Made by a program: the position numbers and the translations under genes
Notes under the pieces: model-generated
Told to the model about the DNA's origin: nothing
Seen by the model: the letters and a program-made list of their open reading frames with translations, nothing else
The model's database searches: none
Assembly: GCF_016654015.1 (NCBI RefSeq)
Contig: NZ_JAEPWM010000001.1
Location: forward strand, 496,001-560,000
DNA: 64,000 bases
From: Ramlibacter ginsenosidimutans
GTDB lineage: Bacteria; Pseudomonadota; Gammaproteobacteria; Burkholderiales; Burkholderiaceae_C
Direction of reading: 5' to 3'
Shown here: in pieces, positions 50,711-59,013 of the stretch
How positions within the stretch are numbered: position 1 is the first letter of the stretch
How the letters are laid out: each line of letters starts with the position of its first letter

Positions 50711-51715
50711 TCACTTGAGCTTCGCCCCGATGCCGCTGCGCTTCATGGACTTGCGCGTGTCGCTCACCATGTTGTCGAACTGCAGGCGCATCTTCTCGCC
50801 CACGGACAGCTTGGTGTAGCGGCGTTCGCCCTCGCGGCTGAGTTCCTTCTGCAGCGCGAACACGGATTGCGGGCGGGACAGCGGGTCGAGCGACATGCAC
50901 CATTCCACCACCTCGATCAGGTTGTCGGAATACACACCGCGCAGCCGCGAGAGCGCAAGCGACAGGCGGTCCTTTTCGAGTCGTTGCGGCGCATCGTTCG
51001 GGGGATAACCCTGCATGCACGCGTAGATGCAGGCGCCGATGGCATAGATGTCCGTCCATGGGCCCATCGAGGAATCCCGGCGGTACATCTCGGGGGCGGC
51101 GAAGCCCGGCGTGTACATGGGGCGGATGAAGTTGCCCTCCTTGGACAGCACTTCCCGCGCGGCGCCGAAGTCGATCATCACGGCGCGGTTGTCGTCCGTG
51201 ATGAAGATGTTGGCAGGCTTGATGTCGAGGTGCAACATCTTGTGCTGGTGCACGATGCGCAAGCCCCGCAGGATCTCGTCGAACAGCGACCGGATGGTCG
51301 ACTCGCGGAAGACTTTCTGCTTCTTCAGTTCGCGGGCGGTGATGATGAAGTCCTGGAGCGTCGCGCCCTCCAGGTAGTTCATCACCATGTACACGGTCTC
51401 GTTCTCGCGGAAGAAGTTCAGCACGCTCACCACCGAGGAGTGGGAGATCTGCGCGAGCGAACGGCCTTCTTCGAAGAAGCTTTTCAGGCCCAGGCGGTAC
51501 AGCGACAGCTTTTCCGGGGCCACCTGCGGCAGGAGCTCGCCGGGCGGGCGCGTGGCAAGCGAGGAAGGCAGGTATTCCTTGACGGCGACCTGCTGGCCCT
51601 CGTTATCGACTGCGAGATAGACGACGCCAAAGCCCCCGGCGGACAGCTTGCGCACCACACGGTAGCCACCGATGACGGTATCCGGCGGCAAAGGGGCCGG
51701 TTTGAGCTTTGACAT
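50711..51715 (-). CDS. Eukaryotic-type serine/threonine protein kinase
   Basis: A 334-residue kinase without membrane helix. It has the glycine loop LSAGGFGVVYLAVD, catalytic Lys in VAVKEYLP, the catalytic loop HLDIKPANIFI (near residue 162), the DFG motif MIDFGAARE (near 181) and APEMYRRDSSMGPWTDIYAIG. The loop reads HLD, not HRD, so it is a non-RD kinase that may not need activation-loop phosphorylation. The C-terminal ~60 residues are basic. Pairs with the PP2C gene downstream; divergent from yicC. Confidence 0.92.
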   Translation of the reverse strand: MSKLKPAPLPPDTVIGGYRVVRKLSAGGFGVVYLAVDNEGQQVAVKEYLPSSLATRPPGELLPQVAPEKLSLYRLGLKSFFEEGRSLAQISHSSVVSVLNFFRENETVYMVMNYLEGATLQDFIITARELKKQKVFRESTIRSLFDEILRGLRIVHQHKMLHLDIKPANIFITDDNRAVMIDFGAAREVLSKEGNFIRPMYTPGFAAPEMYRRDSSMGPWTDIYAIGACIYACMQGYPPNDAPQRLEKDRLSLALSRLRGVYSDNLIEVVEWCMSLDPLSRPQSVFALQKELSREGERRYTKLSVGEKMRLQFDNMVSDTRKSMKRSGIGAKLK

Positions 51716-51790
51716 AATTTGAAGATGATTGGGGTGCGCGGCGACCCCGAGATCCCCGAAACCCCCTCGACTTCAACGACACTCCTCTGC

Positions 51791-52711
51791 ATGGCAGTTT
51801 ACAGCATGACCGGTTACGCCTCGGCGCAACTGAGCCCCGGGACGACATCGGCAGGTGCTGAAGGCGGCAAAGCCGCAACAGGTACACGCCTCGGACTGGA
51901 AATCCGGTCCGTCAACAGCCGGTTCCTGGACCTCTCCTTCCGCCTTGGCGAGGAATTGCGCTCCCACGAGCCGGCGCTGCGCGAGCTGATCACCGCCCGC
52001 ATCAAGCGCGGGAAGGTGGAAGTCCGCGCCGCCGTGGAAGGCGCGGCCGGCGAGCTCGCCCGCGAGCCCACCATGGCCACCTTGCAGCGCCTGTCGGCGC
52101 TGCAGGACACGGTGAAGACCTGGCTGCCCGCGGCCGCCGACCTGAGCGTGGCGGAGATCCTGCGGCTCGCCTCCGCCGAGGGCAACACCGGCACGGACTG
52201 GGGCGAGGGCCTGCTGCAGACCGCGACCCGGGCGGTCGCGGACCTGCTGGCCGCTCGCGAACGCGAAGGCGCGCGGCTCGCGACGATGCTGCTCGGACAC
52301 CTCGGGCAACTGCGCACGCTGGCCGAACAGGCGAAACCCATGGTGCCGCAGCTGGTGGAGCAGCAGCGCCAGAAGTTCCTGGAGCGCTGGAAGGAAGCCA
52401 TGGCCCTCGGCGAAGGATCGGCCACGCCGGAAGCGGCGCAGGACCGCGCGCTGACCGAGGCCACCGCCTTCGCCATCCGCATCGACGTGGCCGAGGAGCT
52501 CACGCGGCTGGCGGCGCACCTCGACGAGATCGAACGCCTGATCAAGAAAGGCGGCGAGGTCGGCAAGCGCCTGGACTTCCTGATCCAGGAACTGCACCGC
52601 GAGGCCAACACCCTGGGCTCCAAGTCGGCGGCGCTGGAGCTGACCCGCGTCTCCGTGGACATGAAGGTCCTGATCGAGCAGATGCGCGAGCAGGTCCAGA
52701 ACCTCGAGTGA
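51791..52711 (+). CDS. yicC: YicC-family endoribonuclease
   Basis: A ~306-residue YicC/YloC protein. It begins [13 protein letters not shown] and carries [28 protein letters not shown], and the C-terminal [22 protein letters not shown], all diagnostic. Members act as RNA endonucleases. The ATG at 51791 fits the family start; an upstream extension to 51719 is unlikely. First of yicC-gmk-rpoZ-spoT. Confidence 0.93.
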   Translation: MAVYSMTGYASAQLSPGTTSAGAEGGKAATGTRLGLEIRSVNSRFLDLSFRLGEELRSHEPALRELITARIKRGKVEVRAAVEGAAGELAREPTMATLQRLSALQDTVKTWLPAAADLSVAEILRLASAEGNTGTDWGEGLLQTATRAVADLLAAREREGARLATMLLGHLGQLRTLAEQAKPMVPQLVEQQRQKFLERWKEAMALGEGSATPEAAQDRALTEATAFAIRIDVAEELTRLAAHLDEIERLIKKGGEVGKRLDFLIQELHREANTLGSKSAALELTRVSVDMKVLIEQMREQVQNLE

Positions 52712-52763
52712 GCGCGGCCGGCGCGGCGCCCGGGCTGCGGGCGCGGCCCGCGTAGAATCCTGC

Positions 52764-53381
52764 ATGGACTACCCCGGCAACCTGTTCGTCGTCGCAGCGC
52801 CCAGTGGCGCCGGCAAATCCAGCCTGGTCAAGGCCTTGCTGGAGCTCGATTCCCACGTCCAGCCCTCCGTTTCGCACACCACCCGGCCGCCGCGCGGCCA
52901 GGAAAAGCATGGGCGCGAATACTTCTTCGTCTCCGAACCGGAGTTCGACCAGATGGTGCTGGCCGACGCGTTCGTGGAGTGGGCGCACGTGCATGGCCGC
53001 CGCTACGGCACGTCCAAGAAGGCCATCGAGGACCGCATCGCGCACGGGGCGGACGTGATCCTGGAGATCGACTGGCAGGGCGCGTTGCAGATCAAGCGCA
53101 TCTTCACCAACGCCGTGATGATCTTCATCCTGCCCCCGAGCTGGGACGAGCTGCGCTCGCGGCTGGAGCGCCGGGGCGAGGATGCGCCGGAGGTGATCGA
53201 AACCCGACTCCGCAACGCGGCTGCTGAAATGTCCCAGTGCAAGGAATTCGACTTCGTTATAATCAACGAGTTATTTGAGCGCGCGCTTTTCGACCTGAAA
53301 GCGATCGTGCATTCCCAGCGGCTGAAGTACGTGTCCCAGAAGCGCCTGCGCGCGGACACCTTCAAGGCCCTCGGGATCTAG
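52764..53381 (+). CDS. gmk: Guanylate kinase
   Basis: A 205-residue kinase converting GMP to GDP. P-loop [17 protein letters not shown]-binding [21 protein letters not shown] and [13 protein letters not shown] are standard. It precedes rpoZ by 18 nt, an order conserved through Proteobacteria. Confidence 0.96.
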   Translation: MDYPGNLFVVAAPSGAGKSSLVKALLELDSHVQPSVSHTTRPPRGQEKHGREYFFVSEPEFDQMVLADAFVEWAHVHGRRYGTSKKAIEDRIAHGADVILEIDWQGALQIKRIFTNAVMIFILPPSWDELRSRLERRGEDAPEVIETRLRNAAAEMSQCKEFDFVIINELFERALFDLKAIVHSQRLKYVSQKRLRADTFKALGI

Positions 53382-53399
53382 CCCCCTACCGGAGAGACC

Positions 53400-53603
53400 A
53401 TGGCCCGCATCACCGTCGAAGACTGCCTCGAAAAGATCCCCAACCGCTTCCAGCTGGTGCTGGCCGCGACGTATCGCGCCCGCATGCTGAGCCAGGGCCA
53501 CGCGCCCAAGATCGAGAGCAAGAACAAGCCCGGCGTCACCGCCCTGCGCGAAATCGCCGAAGGCAAGATCGGGCTGGAAATGCTGAAGAAGGTCCCGGGC
53601 TGA
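53400..53603 (+). CDS. rpoZ: RNA polymerase omega subunit
   Basis: A 67-residue omega subunit: [20 protein letters not shown], then [12 protein letters not shown] and [23 protein letters not shown] precedes the ATG. A strong terminator follows, so spoT is probably transcribed separately. Confidence 0.96.
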   Translation: MARITVEDCLEKIPNRFQLVLAATYRARMLSQGHAPKIESKNKPGVTALREIAEGKIGLEMLKKVPG

Positions 53604-53620
53604 GGCTCGCCGGATCCGCG

Positions 53621-53649
53621 AAAAGCACCCTGCGGGGTGCTTTTTTTTT
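53621..53649 (+). terminator. Rho-independent terminator after rpoZ
   Basis: AAAAGCACCC-TGC-GGGGTGC followed by nine T (53641-53649). It lies 18 nt after the rpoZ stop and is the clearest terminator in the window. Confidence 0.93.
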
Positions 53650-53681
53650 GCTTCCACCGGCGCTGCGGCCGATCGGGCAAG

Positions 53682-53780
53682 CGAACGCAAAGTGCGCAGG
53701 GATTTCGCAGAGGACGCAGAGAAAACCGAAGAAGGATGTTCCTCTGCGTCCTCTGCGTGACCTTTGCGTCCTCTGCGTTC
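53682..53780. repeat. CTCTGCG-type cruciform repeat, copy 2
   Basis: CGCAGAGGACGCAGAG (53706-53721) pairs perfectly with CTCTGCGTCCTCTGCG (53742-53757), flanked by further ACGCAAAG/CTTTGCGT pairing. It is related to 12338-12460. It lies between the rpoZ terminator and spoT. Confidence 0.8.
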
Positions 53781-53868
53781 TCCTGACTGATAGCCCGCAA
53801 GCGCATAACCGGCCACGCCAGTGACCGCAAAATCGGCGGAGCAGGCCCCTTCCATCTATCATGGGGCC

Positions 53869-56133
53869 ATGAGTGCGGTGCTCCCCTCCGTCTCCGGCAG
53901 TGGCAAGCGACCCAGCAGTCCGGTCTTGCCCAGCCCCGCCGCGGCCAATGCGGCGGCGGCCAGCTTTGCCGCGCTGACGGCGCGCCTCGATTACCTGGAG
54001 CCGGGCGACGTCGACCTGGTGCGCAAGGCCTATCGCTTCGCCGACGAAGCGCACCTGGGCCAGATGCGGGCGAGCGGCGAGCCCTACATCACCCATCCCA
54101 TCGCCGTGGCGGCGCAGTGCGCCGAGTGGAAGCTCGATGCGCAGGCGCTGATGGCCGCGCTGCTGCACGACGCCATCGAGGATTGCGGCGTCACCAAGCC
54201 GCAGCTGATCGAGCGTTTCGGCGCCGCGGTGGCCGAACTGGTGGACGGCCTCACCAAGCTGGACAAGCTGCAGTTCAACACGCGCGAGGAAAACCAGGCC
54301 GAGAGCTTCCGCAAGATGCTGCTGGCCATGGCGCGAGACGTGCGCGTCATCCTCGTGAAGCTCGCCGACCGCACGCACAACATGCGCACGCTGGAAGACG
54401 TGCCGCGCGAGAAGTGGCACCGCATCGCCAGCGAGACCCTGGACATCTACGCGCCCATCGCGCACCGCCTGGGCCTGAACAACACCTACCGCGAGCTGCA
54501 GGAGCTGTCGTTCAAGTACCTGAAGCCCTGGCGCTACGCCGTGCTGGCCAAGGCGGTCGCGAAGGCGCGCAGCCGCCGGCGCGACCTGATCCAGAAGGTG
54601 CAGCGCGACGTGGAGAACGCCTTCGACGCCGCGGCGCTCAAGGTGCGCCTCGCCGGCCGCGAGAAGACGCTCTACTCCATCTACAAGAAGATGGACGAGA
54701 AGCACCTGTCCTTCGCGCAGGTCACCGACATCTACGGCTTCCGGATCGTCGTGCCGACGGTGACCGACTGCTACACCGCGATGGGCCTGCTGCACCAGCT
54801 GTACAAGCCGGTGCCGGGCAAGTTCAAGGACCACATCGCCATCCCCAAGATCAACGGCTACCAGTCGCTGCACACGACGCTGGTCGGGCCGTCCGGCGTG
54901 AACGTGGAGTTCCAGCTGCGCACCGAGGCCATGCACCTGGTCGCCGAGTCGGGGGTGGCCGCGCACTGGCTGTACAAGGCGAGCGCGCCGCAGGAAGAAA
55001 GCACCGAGCGGCTGGGCACCAAGTGGCTGCAGTCGCTGCTGGACATCCAGAACGAGACGCGCGACGCCGCGGAGTTCTGGGACCACGTCAAGATCGACCT
55101 GTTCCCGGATGCGGTCTACGTCTTCACGCCCAAGAGCCAGATCCTGGCGCTGCCGCGTGGCGCGACGGTGGTCGATTTCGCCTATGCGATCCACTCGGAC
55201 GTCGGCGACCGCACCGTGGCGGCACGCATCAATGGCGCGCAGGTGCCGCTGCGCAGCGAGCTGAAGAACGGAGACGTGGTCGAAGTGGTGACGGCTCCCG
55301 TGTCGACGCCGAACCCCGCCTGGCTGGGCTTCGTGCGCACGGGCCGCGCCCGCTCCAAGATCCGGCACCACCTGAAGACACTCGCGCAGGCCGAGTCGCA
55401 GCAGCTGGGCGAGAAGCTGCTGGCCCAGGCGCTGCGTGCCGAGGGCATGGACACGCTGCCGCCGGACGACGAGCACTACCACCAGTTGTGGGAGAAGCTG
55501 CTGCGCTTCACCGGCAACAAGAGCCGCGCCGAACTGCTGACGGACCTGGGGCTGGGCAAGCGCATCGCCGGCATCGTAGGCAAGCGCCTGATGACGCTAC
55601 TGTCTGAGATGGGGCAGAAGCCCGACGCGCTGCTGATCAGCCGCGAACGCTTCACCGCCCACGAGAATCTCTCCCAGGGCGGACTCACGCTGGACGGCAG
55701 CGAGAACGCTTCGGTGCAGTTCGCGAGCTGCTGCCGGCCCGTGCCGGGCGATCCGATCGTCGGCTACCTCGGCCGCGGCGAAGGCCTGGTCGTGCACACC
55801 GCCGACTGCAGCGTGGCCAAGCGCCTGCAGCACAAGGACGCCGAGCGCTTCATCGGCGTCGAATGGGCGGAGGAGCCGGTGCGCTCGTTCGAGACCGGCG
55901 TGCTGGTGACGGTGGCCAACGGCAAGGGCGCGCTGGCGCGCGTGGCCGCGTCGCTCGCGAACGCCGAGGCCGACATCACGCACGTGGACATGGACGACGA
56001 ACGCGCGCAGGACGCCACCGATCTGCGCTTCGTCGTCTCGGTGCGCGACCGCACCCACCTGGAATCGGTGCTGCGCAACCTGCGCCGCACGCCCAGCGTG
56101 ATGGGCGCCGTGCGGATCCGGCCGGGGGCCTGA
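53869..56133 (+). CDS. spoT: Bifunctional (p)ppGpp synthetase/hydrolase
   Basis: A ~754-residue long RSH protein. In order: HD hydrolase domain (YITHPIAVAAQCAEW, LLHDAIEDCGVT, VKLADRTHNMRTL), synthetase domain (GREKTLYSIYKKMDEKH, DIYGFRIVVPT, PGKFKDHIAIPKINGYQSLHT), TGS (DAVYVFTPKSQILALPRGAT), a zinc-finger-like ASCCRPVPGD and a C-terminal ACT domain. An intact HD site and the KFKD motif (RxKD class) point to the bifunctional SpoT/Rel type rather than RelA. The ATG at 53869 is preferred; a GTG at 53821 is possible. Confidence 0.94.
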   Translation: MSAVLPSVSGSGKRPSSPVLPSPAAANAAAASFAALTARLDYLEPGDVDLVRKAYRFADEAHLGQMRASGEPYITHPIAVAAQCAEWKLDAQALMAALLHDAIEDCGVTKPQLIERFGAAVAELVDGLTKLDKLQFNTREENQAESFRKMLLAMARDVRVILVKLADRTHNMRTLEDVPREKWHRIASETLDIYAPIAHRLGLNNTYRELQELSFKYLKPWRYAVLAKAVAKARSRRRDLIQKVQRDVENAFDAAALKVRLAGREKTLYSIYKKMDEKHLSFAQVTDIYGFRIVVPTVTDCYTAMGLLHQLYKPVPGKFKDHIAIPKINGYQSLHTTLVGPSGVNVEFQLRTEAMHLVAESGVAAHWLYKASAPQEESTERLGTKWLQSLLDIQNETRDAAEFWDHVKIDLFPDAVYVFTPKSQILALPRGATVVDFAYAIHSDVGDRTVAARINGAQVPLRSELKNGDVVEVVTAPVSTPNPAWLGFVRTGRARSKIRHHLKTLAQAESQQLGEKLLAQALRAEGMDTLPPDDEHYHQLWEKLLRFTGNKSRAELLTDLGLGKRIAGIVGKRLMTLLSEMGQKPDALLISRERFTAHENLSQGGLTLDGSENASVQFASCCRPVPGDPIVGYLGRGEGLVVHTADCSVAKRLQHKDAERFIGVEWAEEPVRSFETGVLVTVANGKGALARVAASLANAEADITHVDMDDERAQDATDLRFVVSVRDRTHLESVLRNLRRTPSVMGAVRIRPGA

Positions 56134-56148
56134 GCGCGTTCGCGGGTT

Positions 56149-56323
56149 GCTGGGGTTCGCCTTCGGCTCACCGCCAGCCTACGAATGCAAACAGCGTCCC
56201 GCAGGTTGGCGGGTCCCGTAGGCTGGCGGTGAGCGCAGCGAACCCCAGCTCGCCTTCGGCGTACCGCCGCTCACGATCGAGTCCGTGTCTTGTAGGCTGG
56301 CGGTGAGCGCAGCGAACCCCAGC
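56149..56323. repeat. Three partial copies of the palindromic repeat
   Basis: Arms at 56149-56182 (inverted), 56218-56249 and 56292-56323 (direct) share GTAGGCTGGCGGTGAGC and GCGAACCCCAGC with copies A and B. The first two could form a hairpin. The last ends 4 bp before the greB stop codon. They fill the 194-bp gap between spoT and greB. Confidence 0.85.
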
Positions 56324-56327
56324 TCCC

Positions 56328-56885
56328 TCACCCCGCCGGATACGCCACCTTCAGGATCTCCACCTCCTTCGTCCCCGCGGGCGTCACGAGCTTCACCACG
56401 TCGCCCTCGCGCGCCTTCAGCAGCGCGCGGGCGATCGGCGAGATCCAGCTCACCTGGCCGTGCGCGCTGTCCGCTTCGTCGATGCCCAGGATGGTGACGG
56501 TGCGCTCCACGCCCGTGTCCTCCTCCGCGTAGGTGACGGTGGCGCCGAAGAAGACCTGGTCGTGGCCGTGGTGCAGCGAAGGGTCCGTGACCTCCGCGAT
56601 CTCGAGCCGCTTGGTGAGGAAGCGGATGCGGCGGTCGATCTCGCGCAGACGCTTCTTGCCGTAGATGTAGTCGCCGTTCTCCGAGCGGTCGCCGTTGCTG
56701 GCCGCCCAGTGCACGATCTCCACGACCTTGGGACGCTCGTCGTCGATCAACTGCAGCAGCTCCGCCCGCAGCCGCGCGTATCCCTGCGGCGTGATGTAGT
56801 TCTTGCCGCCGGGCGGCAGCGGCGGCAGTCCACCGCCGTCCTCGTCGTCGTCGCTGTCGGTCTCGCGCGTGAACGCCTTGCTCAT
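56328..56885 (-). CDS. greB: Transcription elongation factor GreB
   Basis: A 185-residue GreA/GreB-family protein that rescues backtracked RNA polymerase. It has the N-terminal coiled coil with the acidic tip in AASNGDRSENGDYIYGKKRLREID, and the C-terminal FKBP-like domain (VFFGATVTYAEEDTG, ISPIARALLKAREGD). It starts MSKAFTRETD at 56885. The Asp-rich stretch after it is typical of Burkholderiales GreB. Convergent with spoT. Confidence 0.93.
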   Translation of the reverse strand: MSKAFTRETDSDDDEDGGGLPPLPPGGKNYITPQGYARLRAELLQLIDDERPKVVEIVHWAASNGDRSENGDYIYGKKRLREIDRRIRFLTKRLEIAEVTDPSLHHGHDQVFFGATVTYAEEDTGVERTVTILGIDEADSAHGQVSWISPIARALLKAREGDVVKLVTPAGTKEVEILKVAYPAG

Positions 56886-57039
56886 GCGACCAAGCATAGC
56901 GAGTGCGCGGGCGCCGCGGGAGTGCCGGCGCGGGCCGCAGCGCGGCGGGAAGAAGCCGAACCATCCGCACTGGATCACAGATTCCGCACTCCTTATCCAC
57001 CGACGACGCCGGGGTCCCCGTCAGCCGGCGCTTCCTAGA

Positions 57040-57543
57040 ATGCCGCACACCGTCCTCGCACCGGCGCGCCGGCCACCGTTGAACGCTCCATCCTTCCCAC
57101 AGCGGGCCCTGGCCCCGCTGGCCGCCAGCTGGTCGCTGCGCCCGATGGTGGCGGTGCTGCCCTTCATGACCAGCGGCAGCGGCCCCGGCCTGGAGCAGCT
57201 GGGCAAGGAGCTCACCGAGCGGCTGCGCGAGAGCCTGGCGGCCGATCCCGCCATGCAGTCCATCCTCGTCCGCTCCGACGTCCTCGCCAAGGCGCCGCCG
57301 CACGCGCTGGAGCTGATCTGCCGCGAGCTGCGGGTCGGGCACCTCATCCTCGGGAAGTGCCACGGCACCGGCGACGAACCTTCGGTGTACGTGGAGCTGA
57401 CCGACACGCGCCAGTGGCACGTCTGCTGGGCCGAGTTCTATCGTGGTGCCGCGCGCACGCTGGCCGCGGGCGACGGTGCGTCGCTGAGCGCCATCGTGGG
57501 CGAGCTCCGCGTGGCGCTGCTGGAGCACTCGCACCACCACTGA
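57040..57543 (+). CDS. TolB/FlgO-like domain protein, unknown
   Basis: A ~167-residue protein with one domain like the TolB N-terminal fold found in adenylate cyclases and winged-helix regulators: RPMVAVLPFMTSGSGPGLEQLGKELTERLRESL, ILVRSDVLAKAPPH, and HLILGKCHGTGDEPSVYVELTD. No HTH or cyclase part accompanies it, so it may be a broken or stand-alone module. It ends EHSHHH. The start is uncertain. Confidence 0.55.
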   Translation: MPHTVLAPARRPPLNAPSFPQRALAPLAASWSLRPMVAVLPFMTSGSGPGLEQLGKELTERLRESLAADPAMQSILVRSDVLAKAPPHALELICRELRVGHLILGKCHGTGDEPSVYVELTDTRQWHVCWAEFYRGAARTLAAGDGASLSAIVGELRVALLEHSHHH

Positions 57544-57750
57544 GCGCCAGCCCACGCGAGCAGCGGCGTGCGGGCTCGGCCGCATTCGAAACCAGCGGTG
57601 CACCCGGGCACCGACTTCTCACGGTGGCCGCGCGACCGGCCGCCGTCCGCCGGGCAGCGTCGACGGCGTCCTACGTCAACAGTGACCGGCGCCCGCCGAT
57701 ACTGGACCGGCCATGCCATTCCAGCCGGTCCACCGTTTGCGGGGCGCGAG

Positions 57751-58920
57751 ATGAAGGACGCCGAAGCGCTCCTGCCCACGCCCGCGGACCCGCGCGAGGC
57801 CGCCGAATCGGTCGGGCTGGTCTACGTGAGCGATGAAGACCGCGGCATCCGGCGCGAGCGCAAGGGCGACGCCTTCGTGTACTTCAAGGCCAATGGCGAT
57901 CCGGTCACCGACGACGCGACGCTGGAGCGCATCCGCAAGCTCGCCATCCCGCCGGCCTACCAGGACGTGTGGATCTGCCCCAAGGCCAACGGGCACCTGC
58001 AGGCCACGGGCCGCGACGCGCGCGGCCGCAAGCAGTACCGCTACCACCCGCAGTTCCGCGAGCTGCGCGAAAGCACCAAGTACGAGCACATGATGGAGTT
58101 CGCGCAGGCGCTGCCCGCGGTGCGCGCGAAGCTGGCCGAGCACATGGCCCTGCGCGGCCTGCCGCGCGAGAAGGTGCTGGCCACGGTCGTCCACCTGCTG
58201 GAGACCACGCTGATCCGCGTGGGCAACGACGACTACGCCAAGGAGAACAAGAGCTACGGCCTCACCACCCTGCGCAACCCGCACGTGAAGGTGGAAGGTT
58301 CGGAGCTGCGTTTCCAGTTCAAGGGCAAGAGCGGCAAGATGTGGCGGCTGCAGGTGAAGGACCGGCGCATCGCGAAGATCGTCCGCGCCTGCCAGGACCT
58401 TCCGGGCCAGCGCCTGTTCCAGTACACCGACGAGGACGGCGAGGTGCGCGAGGTCACGTCGGCGGACGTCAACGCGTACCTGCGCGAGATCACGGGCCGC
58501 GACATCACGGCCAAGGACTTCCGCACCTGGGCCGGCACGGTGATGGCGGCGCTCGCGCTGCAGGAGTTCGAGGCCTTCGACACGAAAGCCACGCAGAAGA
58601 AGAACCTGAAGGACGCGATCGAGCGCGTCGCCTCTCGGCTGGGCAACACGCCCACGATCTGCCGCAAGTGCTACATCCACCCCGAGGTGCTCAATGCCTA
58701 CGTCGAAGGCGATCTCGTGCTGGAGATCAAGGAGCAGGTCGAAGAGGAACTGCGCGACCAGCTCTCGCAGCTGCGTCCGGAAGAGGCTGCCGTGCTGGCG
58801 ATGCTGCAGGCGCGGCTGAAGCGCACGCTGGAGGGGTCGCTGAAGGAGAGCCTGGCGAGGGTGCAGGGGACAGAGAAGAGGAAGAAGAAAAGGGTCGCTG
58901 CGCGCAAGGCGACGGCGTGA
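57751..58920 (+). CDS. DNA topoisomerase IB
   Basis: A 389-residue bacterial (poxvirus-like) topoisomerase I, type IB, relaxing supercoils through a 3'-phosphotyrosine. It has IPPAYQDVWICPKANGHLQATGRDARGRKQYRYHP, KENKSYGLTTLRNPHV, DFRTWAGTVMAALAL and catalytic Tyr in CRKCYIHPEV (near residue 308). A basic tail (KRKKKRVAARKA) follows. The ATG at 57751 follows no clear Shine-Dalgarno. Confidence 0.94.
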   Translation: MKDAEALLPTPADPREAAESVGLVYVSDEDRGIRRERKGDAFVYFKANGDPVTDDATLERIRKLAIPPAYQDVWICPKANGHLQATGRDARGRKQYRYHPQFRELRESTKYEHMMEFAQALPAVRAKLAEHMALRGLPREKVLATVVHLLETTLIRVGNDDYAKENKSYGLTTLRNPHVKVEGSELRFQFKGKSGKMWRLQVKDRRIAKIVRACQDLPGQRLFQYTDEDGEVREVTSADVNAYLREITGRDITAKDFRTWAGTVMAALALQEFEAFDTKATQKKNLKDAIERVASRLGNTPTICRKCYIHPEVLNAYVEGDLVLEIKEQVEEELRDQLSQLRPEEAAVLAMLQARLKRTLEGSLKESLARVQGTEKRKKKRVAARKATA

Positions 58921-58962
58921 GCTGGCTCCTTGCAGCTGGCAGTGTGGAGCGCCCCCACCCCG

Positions 58963-58983
58963 CCCTCCCCCCGAGGGGGAGGG
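58963..58983. terminator. GC-rich hairpin between convergent topoisomerase and debranching genes
   Basis: CCCTCCCCC (58963-58971) and GGGGGAGGG (58975-58983) form a perfect 9-bp stem with a 3-nt loop. It suits bidirectional termination; no T-run. Confidence 0.45.
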
Positions 58984-59013
58984 GGCAAATCGGGGAGGGG
59001 CGCCGCGAGGCGC

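Noticed and set aside
53821..53868. GTG start for spoT
   Set aside because: The extra 16 residues have no family similarity and the ATG at 53869 gives the usual N-terminus; left as an alternative only.
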